From the NCBI RefSeq assembly GCF_026008495.1, contig NZ_BQUN01000034.1, positions 1 to 64,000 of the forward strand: a stretch of DNA of 64,000 bases, given 5' to 3'. Origin of the DNA: Streptomyces sp. A012304 (GTDB taxonomy: Bacteria; Actinomycetota; Actinomycetes; Streptomycetales; Streptomycetaceae). Made by a program: the position numbers and the translations under genes. Below, in pieces: positions 54,701-63,015 of this stretch; within the stretch, counting starts at the first letter, position 1; every line of letters starts with the position of its first letter. The notes below the pieces were generated by a model. That model searched no databases, had not been told where the DNA came from, and was given only the letters and a program-made list of their open reading frames with translations.

Positions 54701-56909
54701 CGTCAACGGTGTCACCATCAAGCCGTCGGAACTGTACGACGCGGCGAAGGACCACTCCGGCTACATCGGCAAGTCCCTGTACTCCCCGGACCCGTACTTC
54801 GGTGGCGAGGTCGACGACTTCCGGATCTACAACCGGGCCCTGACGCCCGCGGAGGTCCTGGAGCTCAGCGGCAACACCACCGGCGTCGCCGTGGCGACCC
54901 ACCCGGCGCTCAAGGTCGGCGCGATCATCAACGACAAGGACAGCAAGATCGTCCTGCCGCTGAACCAGGGCAGTGACGTCACCGCCCTGGCACCGGAGTT
55001 CACCCTGGCCCACGGCGCGACCATCAGCCCCGCCTCCGGCACCCTGCACGACTTCACCGAGCCGGTGACGTACGAGGTGACGGGCTCGGACGGGAAGAAG
55101 CGCACCTGGACCGTGTCGGCGCTGATCATGAACAGCCCGGTGCTGCCGGGGCTGACCGCCGACCCGAACATCGTCCGCTTCGGCGACACCTTCTACCTGT
55201 ACCCGACCACCGACGGCTTCCCTGGCTGGAGCGGCACGCAGTTCAAGGCGTACTCCTCCACCGACCTGGTCCACTGGAAGGACCACGGCGTCATCCTCGA
55301 CCTGGGGCCGGACGTGTCCTGGGCGGACAGCAGGGCCTGGGCGCCGACGATGGCCGAGAAGAACGGGAAGTACTACTTCTACTTCTCCGCCGACGCCAAC
55401 ATCGGTGTCGCCGTCTCCGACTCGCCCACCGGTCCGTTCAAGGACGCCCTCGGCCGGCCGCTGCTGAAGGCGGGCCAGCTGACCGGCCAGATGATCGACC
55501 CGGCGGTGTTCACCGACGACGACGGCCAGTCGTACCTGTACTTCGGCAACGGCCGGGGATACGTCGTCCCGCTCAACGACGACATGATCTCCTTCGACGC
55601 CGCGAAGCTGAAGGACATCACCCCGAGCGGCTACAACGAGGGCTCCTTCGTCATCAAGCGCGACGGAACCTACTACTTCATGTGGTCGGAGAACGACACG
55701 CGGGACGAGAACTACCGCGTCGCCTACGCGACCGGCCCCTCCCCCACCGGCCCGTGGACCAAGCGGGGCGTGATCCTGGAGAAGGACCTGTCGCTGGGCA
55801 TCAAGGGCCCCGGCCACCACTCGGTGGTCCAGGTGCCGGGCACCGACGACTGGTACATCGCCTACCACCGCTTCGCCATCCCCGGCGGCGACGGCACCAA
55901 CCGCGAGACCACCGTCGACCGGCTGGAGTTCGACGCCGACGGGCTGATCAAGAAGGTCGTGCCCACCCTGACCAGCGTGGACCCGGTCGCCGTCGTCCAC
56001 GCCGGCCCGGACGCCTCCGGGACGGAAGGGGACGCGATCACACTGGCCGGCACGCTCTCCGGGGCGGGCACCCCGAAGTGGACGGTCGAGGCCGGCGCAC
56101 CCTGCGCCGTGGCCGACCCCGCCGCCGCCCGCACCACGCTCACCTGCACCGACGACGGCAGCTTCACGGTCACCCTGACCGGCGGCCGCAGCCGCGACAC
56201 CGCCACGGTCACGGTCGCCAACGCGGCCCCGGCGATCAGCTCGGCCACCGGCCCCAAGGCCCCGGTGTCCGTGCGGCAGAAGGCCGTGGTGAGCGCCGTC
56301 TTCGGTGACGCGGGCAGCGCCGACACGCACATCTGTGCGGTCGACTGGCAGGACGGCACCCAGCCCACGTCCGGCACGGTCACCGCCGCCGGCTGCCGGG
56401 CCGAGCACGTCTACACCCGGGCCGGCCTGTACCGGCCGGTGGTGACGGTCAAGGACGACGACGGCGCCTCCGACAGCACGACGCTCCCCGAGCTGGTCGT
56501 GTACGACCGGGCCGCGGGCCCGGCGTCCGGCGCGGGTGTGGTCACCTCTCCGGCCGGCGCCCACCCGGCCGAACCGCTCCGCACGGGTGAGGCCTCCTTC
56601 TCCTTCACCGCGCAGTACCGGGAGGGAGCCGTCGTCCCGACGGGGCAGGTCGCGTTCGACTTCCGGGCGGCCCATGTGAAGTTCCGCGCCCAGGGCGCCG
56701 ACTGGCTCGTCGTCACCGGCAACCGGGCCGTCCTCCAGGGCTCCGGCACGGTCAACGGCGTGACGGGCTACGCCTTCCGCGTCACCGCCACGGACACCCC
56801 GGACACCTTCGACATCCGGATCTGGAAGAAGTCCACCGGGCAGGTCGTGTACGACCTGCCCACGGCGGCCAAGGTCACCGGCGCGATCAGCGTCGGTCCT
56901 CGGAGCTAG
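51705..56909 (+). CDS. Giant secreted enzyme with two GH43 domains and two LamG domains
   Basis: A 1734-residue extracellular glycosidase. Order: signal peptide (1-35, ending AQA), LamG-type domain (about 45-250), Ig-like repeats (about 265-435), GH43 domain 1 (about 443-755; RDPFII, NTWAPEAFYD, AEGPLVFKS), Ig-like domain (about 760-832), second LamG (about 835-1055), a small beta domain (1069-1140), GH43 domain 2 (about 1143-1430; TADPNIVRFGDTFYLYPT, MIDPAVFTDDDG, NEGSFVIKRDG with the expected acidic residues), a PKD-like region and a C-terminal beta domain. GH43 enzymes act on arabinan, xylan or galactan side chains. The ATG at 51705 starts the signal peptide. No LPxTG anchor is seen. The substrate is not certain. 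Confidence 0.88.
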   Translation: MTHTPRLQRRARRRVGRLAGLTAVSLLLGLAGTTTPAQAESADITDGLALRYTFDGASGTTVPDASGHGRNGTVQGTASWSATGQGLAFNGTDTYVKVPNDVMKGMNSITVSTDVLIDAAQSTPYFLYGFGNSSGSSGNGYLFTTGNSFRTSVATGNWSTEQTTKPADSHNLTRSVWKHITYTQTGTTGVLYEDGVEVARNTSVTITPGAIGSGTTTANHIGKSVYSGDKLFKGRMRDFRVYDRALAASEVEQLALPVATQGVADDKAALTLGDTGAVVSDLTLPKTGTAGGSTITWASDNTAVVSDTGKVTRPAAGQPDGHATLTATLRKGTVTDTKSFEVTVRPAFDEATAAREAAEALTVHNLDDVRGNLTLPASGTYGTEVTWSSARPDVVAADGVVHRPAHGTGATTVELTATVTKGEARATRVFTAKVPELPAPAALKGYLFSYFTGEGTADGEQLYFALSKGDDPLKWRELNDGRPVLTSTLGEQGLRDPFIIRSPEGDKFYQIATDLKIYGNGDWDASQRTGSKSIMVWESTDLVHWTNQRLVKVSPDSAGNTWAPEAFYDAARGEYVVFWASKLYDNAAHSGDTYNRMMYATTRDFYTFSEPKVWIDRGYSVIDSTVVQHDGTYYRLSKDERNNTSSTPNSKFVFEEKSDSLLSTSWTAVAEGIGKGAMNAAEGPLVFKSNTEKKWYAFLDEFGGRGYIPFETTDLASGVWTPSTGYDLPARPRHGTVLPVTQAEYDRLLRTYQPDQIITSVEDVKVETRIGDAPVLPATVIAESADGVKRPVAVTWEDVAESQYAQAGAFTVKGDLAGDSAIDVDAEVTVSAEGPDVPADLLLRYDFDETGGSIARDSSGHGYHGTYVRTPDFGTGVDGGSFKMSGGNSGSSSPYVKIPNGVLKDVNSVTVSTYVKWKGGDNFQWLFGLGPDSNKYLFATPSNGGGKLFSAITKATWSGEKQMIGGSRLTQGEWKHLTVTLNGATETAVLYVDGAEAARVNGVTIKPSELYDAAKDHSGYIGKSLYSPDPYFGGEVDDFRIYNRALTPAEVLELSGNTTGVAVATHPALKVGAIINDKDSKIVLPLNQGSDVTALAPEFTLAHGATISPASGTLHDFTEPVTYEVTGSDGKKRTWTVSALIMNSPVLPGLTADPNIVRFGDTFYLYPTTDGFPGWSGTQFKAYSSTDLVHWKDHGVILDLGPDVSWADSRAWAPTMAEKNGKYYFYFSADANIGVAVSDSPTGPFKDALGRPLLKAGQLTGQMIDPAVFTDDDGQSYLYFGNGRGYVVPLNDDMISFDAAKLKDITPSGYNEGSFVIKRDGTYYFMWSENDTRDENYRVAYATGPSPTGPWTKRGVILEKDLSLGIKGPGHHSVVQVPGTDDWYIAYHRFAIPGGDGTNRETTVDRLEFDADGLIKKVVPTLTSVDPVAVVHAGPDASGTEGDAITLAGTLSGAGTPKWTVEAGAPCAVADPAAARTTLTCTDDGSFTVTLTGGRSRDTATVTVANAAPAISSATGPKAPVSVRQKAVVSAVFGDAGSADTHICAVDWQDGTQPTSGTVTAAGCRAEHVYTRAGLYRPVVTVKDDDGASDSTTLPELVVYDRAAGPASGAGVVTSPAGAHPAEPLRTGEASFSFTAQYREGAVVPTGQVAFDFRAAHVKFRAQGADWLVVTGNRAVLQGSGTVNGVTGYAFRVTATDTPDTFDIRIWKKSTGQVVYDLPTAAKVTGAISVGPRS

Positions 56910-56916
56910 CCTCCGA

Positions 56917-56950
56917 CCGGGCCCGCCGCCGGCGACGGCGGCGGGCCCGG
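56917..56950 (+). terminator. Perfect 14-bp stem after the GH43 gene
   Basis: Arms CCGGGCCCGCCGCC (56917-56930) and GGCGGCGGGCCCGG (56937-56950) with a 6-base loop, 7 bp past the stop. Strong terminator-like structure without a U run. Confidence 0.75.
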
Positions 56951-57042
56951 TGCGGGAGCGGCGGAGGAAGCCGCCGGAGCGTGCGGATGCCGCGGCAGCG
57001 TCAGGGGGTGCCGCGGAGCCTTCCGGGGGCGCGGAGGCGTTG

Positions 57043-57056
57043 TGGGAGCGCTCCCA
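57043..57056. promoter_or_regulatory. Second CebR box TGGGAGCGCTCCCA, upstream of the GNAT gene
   Basis: Identical to the site at 10467. It ends 21 bp before the GNAT start at 57078, so bound repressor would block transcription start or early elongation. Confidence 0.85.
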
Positions 57057-57077
57057 AGCGTGGCAGCATCCGGGGCC

Positions 57078-57698
57078 ATGACCACCGTTCCCTTCGTGCG
57101 CCCCTACCGGGACTCCGACCGACCGGCCGTCGCCGACATCTGCGTCAGAACCGCGCTGAACGGCGGCGACTCGTCGTCGGTGTACCCCGACCGCGAGCTG
57201 ATGCCGACGATCTTCGCCTACCCGTATCTGGAGCTGGAGCCGGAACTGGCCCATGTGCTGGACGACGGCGGCGGACGGGCCGTCGGCTACATCCTGGGCG
57301 CGGCCGACACCCCGCGGTTCGCCGACCGCTTCCGGACCCGGTGGCTGCCCTCGGTGGCCGACCGGTATCCGCGGCCGGCCGGCGCGCCGGGCACCCCGAG
57401 CGAGGCGATGACCGCCCTCCTGCACGACCCCGAACGCATGGTCCTGCCCGAACTCGAGCCCTACCCCGCCCACCTGCACATCGATCTGTTGCCGCCCTGG
57501 CAGGGCCGCGGTTTCGGCCGGGCCCTGACGCACACCCTCCTCGACGCCCTGCGGGTGCGGGGCGTCGAGGCGGTGCATCTGTGCATGGTGCGGGCGAACA
57601 CCCCCGCGAGGGCGTTCTACGACCGGCTGGGGTTCCGGGAGATCGCCGTCCCCGACCCCGGGCCGGTCTGGTACCTGGGCCGCTCCACCGCACGCTGA
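57078..57698 (+). CDS. GNAT acetyltransferase, CebR box at its promoter
   Basis: A 206-residue cytoplasmic acetyltransferase. It begins TVPFVRPYRDSDRPAVADIC and has a long insert after the first strands; the acetyl-CoA loop is LPPWQGRGFGRALTHTLLDAL near residues 138-158, followed by VRANTPARAFYDRLGFRE. The insert and the PYPAHLHIDLLP block resemble bacterial GNATs related to the acetyltransferase-like domain of O-GlcNAcase; a role with amino sugars is conceivable but unproven. An upstream GTG in frame lies inside the CebR box, so the ATG at 57078 is preferred. It converges on the DUF5682 gene with a 21-bp gap. Confidence 0.85.
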   Translation: MTTVPFVRPYRDSDRPAVADICVRTALNGGDSSSVYPDRELMPTIFAYPYLELEPELAHVLDDGGGRAVGYILGAADTPRFADRFRTRWLPSVADRYPRPAGAPGTPSEAMTALLHDPERMVLPELEPYPAHLHIDLLPPWQGRGFGRALTHTLLDALRVRGVEAVHLCMVRANTPARAFYDRLGFREIAVPDPGPVWYLGRSTAR

Positions 57699-57719
57699 CG
57701 GCGGGGCGGCCCGTGCGCG

Positions 57720-60491
57720 TCAGGCGCCGGCCAGCAGGCTGTGCAGCGCCGTCGCCGTCTGCGGGTGACGGGCGAGGAGGGCCGCACCGCGCGGGGCCGG
57801 GGAGGCGCTCTCCCAGGCGTCCTCGTAGCCGAGCAGGTCCGCGAGGGCGTCACAGGTCGCGGGATGGGCGGCGAGGAGCGCGACGCCCCGCGCCCCGCCG
57901 GGTTCCACACGGACGGCCTGCGGTTGCTCCGGGAGGCGCCACGGCGGCACCCAGGCGTCCAGGGCGGCGAGCCGGGCCGGGAAGACCCGGCCCGCCTCGC
58001 GGATCAGCAGGGGGGCCAGTTCGGCGCCGCCGTCGCGCAGGGTGGTGATCAGCGTCGGCAGCCAGGGCAGCAGCACCGGGTCGGGCAGCCGGGCGAACGC
58101 GTTGGACACCGCCTCGACGACGAAGTCGGCGAGCCCCGGCACCGGTTCCAAGGCGTGCACGAACCCACTGAGGTAGCGCGGGTAGGCGGGCACCACGAGC
58201 GGGTTGCCGAGCAGGTCGTCGCAGCGTGCGCGCAGCTCGGCGCGGGACAGCGTGCCCAGGTGGGTCCGCGCCGCCCACAGCAGGGCCGTCCGGGACGGCT
58301 CCTGGGGGTGGGACTGGGCCAGGGCCAGTTCCAGCTGGGTGCGGTCGCAGCCCAGGGAGAGGGCCAGGCCCTCCATGCCGAACAGGAAGCCCAGCATGGC
58401 CGCGACCTGCCGGACCGTCGCGTCCTCGTCGGTGAACGCCGTCGGCAGCAGGGTGCAGTAGTGCGCGTACCCGGTCTTGACGAAGGACTCGATCCAGGGC
58501 GGCAGGACCGGCTCGCTGGTGCGGTAGTGGGCGAGCAGCCGGCGGACGCGGCGCAGCACCTCCGGCGCGCCGTCGACGGTGCGTTCGCCGGCCAGGACCT
58601 CCAGGGCGCGGGTGCCGAGCTCGTCGGCGAGGCGACGGCTGCGCAGATGGAGGATGGCGTCCTCGACGGCGGCCAGGACCTGAGCCGTGGTGGCCTGCGG
58701 GGCGTACGCGGCGCGCCGCAGCCGCTGCTCCAGGACCTGCTCGATGCTGACGCCTTCGTAGCCGAGTTCGATCAGGGCCCGCTGGTGGGTGCCCAGGGCC
58801 AGGTCCCAGGACTCCTGGATGGGGCGCTCACCGAGGCTGCGGTCGCCCATGATGGGGCGCGCGGCGCCCGGTGGCAGCAGCCGGCGCAGCATCCACAGCA
58901 CGTCGGAGCACCGCTGGAGTTCGGGCCGGGAGGCGATGTCCAGCAGGGCCCGCTGCACGCCGCGCTGCTGGAGCCTGAGGTTCAGCGGCGCGAGCCGGTC
59001 GTGCACGTCCCGGGCCAGCGGCGGCAGCGCGTCGTAGCCGACCTGCCCGATCCGGTCGCCGCCGAGCATGCTCTCCACGAGCCGGCGCACGTCCCGTCGC
59101 CCGGGCACGGCGTCCTTCTCGATACAGGTGACGGCCGCGTCCTGGAAGTCGTACGGCGTCGGCTTGACGCGGTCGCGCAGGCCGGCCAGCAGGATCGACG
59201 TCTCGAAGACGGCGATGGCGTCGGCGGTGGAGGCGAGGTAGCCGGCGCGGCGGGCGGCCCGCACGATGTCCACCGACCAGCCGAGCAGTTCGGCCTCGTC
59301 GAGCGGATCGAGGGCGGGCGGCCGCTGGAGGAAGCCGGTGAGCCGGTCGGCGGGCGCGGCCGGGGCGACCGGCGCGGGCAGCGCCTTGCCGGGCCTGGTG
59401 CTCTTCCTGGTGCCCGCCTGTCCTGCCAGGCGGTACGGCTCGACGCCGGTGCGCCTGAGGTTCTTCGCCCACTGCGTCGCGGCGACGGACACCGAGCCGG
59501 CCGCCAGGCCGAACTGTGCCTCGATCGCCGCGTGGCTGGAGGGGATCAGTCCGTGCCGCCACTCGGTGGCGGTGCGCTCGGTGATGGTGAAGGTGTCACT
59601 GCCGTGCACGCCGAACTCCGCGACCCGGCTTGCCGCGTGGAACGCGCCGCACACATAGAGGCAGTCGGCGGGGTCGGTGCCGGTGGCGGCGAGGTGCTCG
59701 CGCATCCTGGTCCACATGTACCGCTCCCGGTCCTCGTCGACGCGGACCCGGCGCGGATCGCCGGGCGCCAGGCGCCGGAAGAGGCTGCCGATGAGCAGCA
59801 TGACCTGCCGGTAGGTGTCGTGGTCGCTGTCGCCGAGGGGCAGTTCGACGTACTGGTGCCACCACTCCGACCAGTGGCGCACACGGCCGTGGCGCAGCAG
59901 GTGCTCCTCCAGTTCGGCGAAGCGGGGGCGCAGGTCACCGATCTCCACGCCGACCGCGTCGCCGTGCAGCGCGGACTCCTCGTCGGCCGGCGCGTCGGGG
60001 TCGGTCTCGGCGGCGGGCCGCGCGTCCCACTGGAAGACGTGGTCGGAGGAGCGGTCGACGAGGACGAGTTCGACGCCCGGGGTGTCCAGGGCGTAGGCGA
60101 TCGCCTGGTACTCGGCGGAGGCCTCGGTGACCGGGGCGACCACCGACAGGGGCGACCAGTCGGCGGGGAAGCCGTCGACCTCGGTCGCGAACGCCTGGAC
60201 CGCCACCGGCAGGCGGCAGTTGCGCAGCTCGGTGAGGAGGGGCGCCATGTCCTCGCACAGCTCCAGGTAGACCACCTTCGGCTGCTTCTCGCGCAGTCGG
60301 CGGGCCATGGCGAGCGCCGAGGCCGGGGAGTGGTGGCAGACCGGGAAGATCTCCAGCGGCTCGCGCACCGCCCGCTCCACGTCGTCGACGATGCCCCGCA
60401 GGATGCCCGCCAGGGCGTCGGGGCCGTCGGCGAACGCGGTGGCCGCCTCGTGGAGTTGGCCGCGCAGCGCCTCGAAGGTGCCGCCGCTCAT
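57720..60491 (-). CDS. DUF5682 family protein
   Basis: A large 923-residue cytoplasmic protein of unknown function. The N-terminal region has PVCHHSPASA (His53, His54), VVYLELCED (Glu77, Glu80) and, near residue 284, VCGAFHAAS; the spacing of His and Glu motifs recalls the TraB/ChaN/erythromycin-esterase-like fold, suggesting a metal-independent or metal-assisted hydrolase. The rest is helical, rich in Leu and Arg, with HEAT-like texture. The start overlaps the stop of the AAA+ gene (60488-60491), so the two are translationally coupled. It is the last gene of the MoxR-VWA operon in this window. Confidence 0.85.
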   Translation of the reverse strand: MSGGTFEALRGQLHEAATAFADGPDALAGILRGIVDDVERAVREPLEIFPVCHHSPASALAMARRLREKQPKVVYLELCEDMAPLLTELRNCRLPVAVQAFATEVDGFPADWSPLSVVAPVTEASAEYQAIAYALDTPGVELVLVDRSSDHVFQWDARPAAETDPDAPADEESALHGDAVGVEIGDLRPRFAELEEHLLRHGRVRHWSEWWHQYVELPLGDSDHDTYRQVMLLIGSLFRRLAPGDPRRVRVDEDRERYMWTRMREHLAATGTDPADCLYVCGAFHAASRVAEFGVHGSDTFTITERTATEWRHGLIPSSHAAIEAQFGLAAGSVSVAATQWAKNLRRTGVEPYRLAGQAGTRKSTRPGKALPAPVAPAAPADRLTGFLQRPPALDPLDEAELLGWSVDIVRAARRAGYLASTADAIAVFETSILLAGLRDRVKPTPYDFQDAAVTCIEKDAVPGRRDVRRLVESMLGGDRIGQVGYDALPPLARDVHDRLAPLNLRLQQRGVQRALLDIASRPELQRCSDVLWMLRRLLPPGAARPIMGDRSLGERPIQESWDLALGTHQRALIELGYEGVSIEQVLEQRLRRAAYAPQATTAQVLAAVEDAILHLRSRRLADELGTRALEVLAGERTVDGAPEVLRRVRRLLAHYRTSEPVLPPWIESFVKTGYAHYCTLLPTAFTDEDATVRQVAAMLGFLFGMEGLALSLGCDRTQLELALAQSHPQEPSRTALLWAARTHLGTLSRAELRARCDDLLGNPLVVPAYPRYLSGFVHALEPVPGLADFVVEAVSNAFARLPDPVLLPWLPTLITTLRDGGAELAPLLIREAGRVFPARLAALDAWVPPWRLPEQPQAVRVEPGGARGVALLAAHPATCDALADLLGYEDAWESASPAPRGAALLARHPQTATALHSLLAGA

Positions 60492-61600
60492 GACAGGGTC
60501 GCGATCGCGTCGCGGCCGCCCTCGAGGAACTCCGGCCAGGAGCCGCCTTCCGCCTTGCTGCGCGGTTCGACGACGCCGTGCAGGTACTTGTTGAGGATGG
60601 CGAGGTCCTCGGGTTCGCGCCGGGCCAGGGAGCCGACGAGGGAGGAGGCGAGGGTGTGGGCGGTGAGGGCGCGTTCGCCGAAGAAGTTGCTGTGCAGGAT
60701 CGCGTCCTCCAGGACGCCGATCTGTTCGGCGGTGGACAGCGCGGACTCCAGTTTCTCGTCGTCGCTGCCGGCCGCGGCGGCGGAGGCGCGCAGGTCGGCG
60801 AAGCTCTGCAGCAGCACGTCGAGCAGGGTGGGCGGGACGTCGAGTTCGATCTGGTGGCGGCGCAGCAGTTCCTCGGTGCGGAAGCGGACGATCTCCGCCT
60901 CGCTCTTCTTGTTCGTCACGACCGGGATGCGGACGAAGTTGAAGCGTCGCTTGAGCGCGGAGGAGAGGTCGTTGACGCCGCGGTCGCGGCTGTTGGCGGT
61001 GGCGATGACGGAGAAGCCGGGCTTGGCGAAGACGATGTTGTCGCTGTCCAGCTCGGGTACGGAGATGTACTTCTCGGACAGGATCGAGATCAGGGCGTCC
61101 TGGACGTCGCTGGTGGAGCGGGTCAGCTCCTCGAAGCGGCCGATGGCGCCGGTCTCCATCGCGGTCATGATCGGGGAGGGGATCATCGACTCGCGGGACT
61201 GGCCCTTGGCGATGACCATGGACACGTTCCACGAGTACTTGATGTGGTCCTCGGTGGTGCCGGCCGTGCCCTGCACCACCAGGGTGGAGTTGCGGCAGAT
61301 CGCGGCGGACAGCAGCTCGGCCAGCCAGCTCTTGCCGGTGCCGGGGTCGCCGATCAGCAGCAGGCCCCGGTCGGAGGCGAGGGTGACGATGGCCCGCTCG
61401 ACGAAGCTGCGGTCGCCGAACCACTTCTGGGCGATCTCCCGGTCGAGGCCGTCGGCGCGTTCCGAGCCCAGCACGAACAGGCGGACCATCTTCGGCGACA
61501 GCCGCCAGGAGAACGGCTTGGGGTGGTCGTCGATCGACTCCAGCCAGTCCAGCTCCTCGGCGTACTTGATCTCGGCGGGGGCGCGCAGCAGGTCGGTCAT
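60488..61600 (-). CDS. MoxR-type AAA+ ATPase
   Basis: Ring-forming ATPase/chaperone of 370 residues. Walker A is GDPGTGKS at 84-91, the Walker B region reads IGRFEELTRS near 152-161, sensor 1 is VIATANSRDRG and the arginine finger region ALKRRFNFVRIP. MoxR ATPases work with VWA-domain partners to insert metals or to assemble and activate complexes. The VWA partner is encoded 20 bp upstream on the same strand and the DUF5682 target candidate overlaps downstream. The ATG at 61600 starts MTDLLRAPAEIKYAEELDWL. Confidence 0.9.
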   Translation of the reverse strand: MTDLLRAPAEIKYAEELDWLESIDDHPKPFSWRLSPKMVRLFVLGSERADGLDREIAQKWFGDRSFVERAIVTLASDRGLLLIGDPGTGKSWLAELLSAAICRNSTLVVQGTAGTTEDHIKYSWNVSMVIAKGQSRESMIPSPIMTAMETGAIGRFEELTRSTSDVQDALISILSEKYISVPELDSDNIVFAKPGFSVIATANSRDRGVNDLSSALKRRFNFVRIPVVTNKKSEAEIVRFRTEELLRRHQIELDVPPTLLDVLLQSFADLRASAAAAGSDDEKLESALSTAEQIGVLEDAILHSNFFGERALTAHTLASSLVGSLARREPEDLAILNKYLHGVVEPRSKAEGGSWPEFLEGGRDAIATLS

Positions 61601-61620
61601 GTCAGGGCCTTTCACGGGTC

Positions 61621-63015
61621 CTAGGCGAAGAAGGTCTTGAGTTCGTGCACGAGCTTGCGGATGTGGCCGGAGACGACCGGGGTGCCGAGGGCTTTGAAGC
61701 GTTCCCGGAACCAGGGGTTGACCTCCTGGCGTCCGGAGCTGGTCACCGAGCCGACGGGGATGAACTTCACGCCGGAGCGGTGCACCGCCTCGATACCTTC
61801 GAACAGCGGCTGGGAGCGGCTGAACTCGTAGAAGTCGGAGATCCACACCATCACCGTGTTGCGCGGCTCGGTGATCTTGGGGCGGGCCATGGCCATCGCG
61901 ACCGGGCCGTCGTTGCCGCCGCCGAGGTTGGTGCGCAGCAGCACCTCGAAGGGGTCCCCCACCCAGGGGGTGAGGTCGATGGCCCGGGTGTCGTAGGCGA
62001 TCAGGTGGACGTCCACCTTGGGCAGGCCGGCGAAGATCGAGGCGAGGATGGTGCAGTTGACCATGGAGTCGACCATCGAGCCCGACTGGTCGACGACGAC
62101 GATGAGCCGCTGGGGGGTCGTCCGGCGGGCGGTGTGCCGGTAGTGGAGGCGGTCGACGTAGAGCCGCTCCTCCTGCGGGTCGTAGTTGGTGAGGTTCTTC
62201 CAGATGGTGCGGTCGAGGTCGAGGTTGCGGAAGACCCGCTTGGGCGGGATCGAGCGGTCGATCCGGCCGACGGTGGCCTTCTCGACCTGGCTGCGCAGCA
62301 CCTCGGCGACCTCGTCGACGTACCGGCGGATGAGGGCCTTGGCGTTGGCCAGGGCGACGCCGGAGAGGTTGTTCTTGTCGCGCAGCAGTTGCTCGATGAG
62401 CGACATGCTGGGGGTGAGCCGTGCGGCGAGTGCGGGGTCGGCGAGGACCTCGCGCAGGTGCATGCGCCGGACGAGGTCGGCCTCGATGGTCCCGAGTTCG
62501 GGGCCGATCGCGGGAACGGCTCCGCCCGCGGCGGGCGCGGGGCCGCGGCCGCCGCGCAGCGAGCCGGGCGGGCAGCCGAGGGCCCGCTCCAGCCAGCCGG
62601 CGTCGGACTGCCAGCGCGCGAGCTGTCCGGCGCTGACCGCTCCGCCGCCGGTGGAGAAGACGTTGAGCAGCACCTTGGAGACCAGCGCGGCGCGGCGCAC
62701 CTCGGCGGCGCGGTCGCGGCCGTCGGCGGGCTCGTCACCGTCCGCTTCCGTGTCCCCTTCGGGCGGGGGGACCATCAGGCCGTCGAACTCGGCGGCCAGT
62801 TCGGGGTGGCGCTGCACGATCGAGTCGACGGAGGTCTGCGGGTCCAGCAGGGCGGGCGGCAGTGCGATGTCCTCGACGACGGCGAGGCTCGCGGATTCCA
62901 GCGCGGGCTGCTCGTCGTGGTCGAAGAGGCGGGCGAGCAGTCGCCAGTAGAGGACCTGGCGGCGGTTGTCCTGCGGGGCCGGCTCGGGCTGGGGGTGGAG
63001 GGTGGGCTCGGTCAT
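61621..63015 (-). CDS. VWA (MIDAS) domain protein, partner of the MoxR ATPase
   Basis: A 464-residue protein. Its N-terminal half is helical, its C-terminal half (about 280-464) is a von Willebrand factor A domain with an intact metal-ion-dependent adhesion site: DQSGSM (DxSxS), a Thr in RTNLGGGND and Asp in WISDFYEF. This is the standard partner type for MoxR ATPases, as in chelatase-like and nitrogen/carbon dehydrogenase activation systems. It overlaps the upstream partial gene by 4 bp (63012-63015) and precedes the ATPase by 20 bp, a tightly coupled operon. Confidence 0.9.
   Translation of the reverse strand: MTEPTLHPQPEPAPQDNRRQVLYWRLLARLFDHDEQPALESASLAVVEDIALPPALLDPQTSVDSIVQRHPELAAEFDGLMVPPPEGDTEADGDEPADGRDRAAEVRRAALVSKVLLNVFSTGGGAVSAGQLARWQSDAGWLERALGCPPGSLRGGRGPAPAAGGAVPAIGPELGTIEADLVRRMHLREVLADPALAARLTPSMSLIEQLLRDKNNLSGVALANAKALIRRYVDEVAEVLRSQVEKATVGRIDRSIPPKRVFRNLDLDRTIWKNLTNYDPQEERLYVDRLHYRHTARRTTPQRLIVVVDQSGSMVDSMVNCTILASIFAGLPKVDVHLIAYDTRAIDLTPWVGDPFEVLLRTNLGGGNDGPVAMAMARPKITEPRNTVMVWISDFYEFSRSQPLFEGIEAVHRSGVKFIPVGSVTSSGRQEVNPWFRERFKALGTPVVSGHIRKLVHELKTFFA

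Noticed and set aside
51777..57578. Very long open minus-strand frame opposite the GH43 gene
   Set aside because: Its translation is a Val/Gly/Arg/Asp-rich string with no family motif, typical of the antisense of a high-GC gene; the plus strand encodes clear LamG and GH43 domains.
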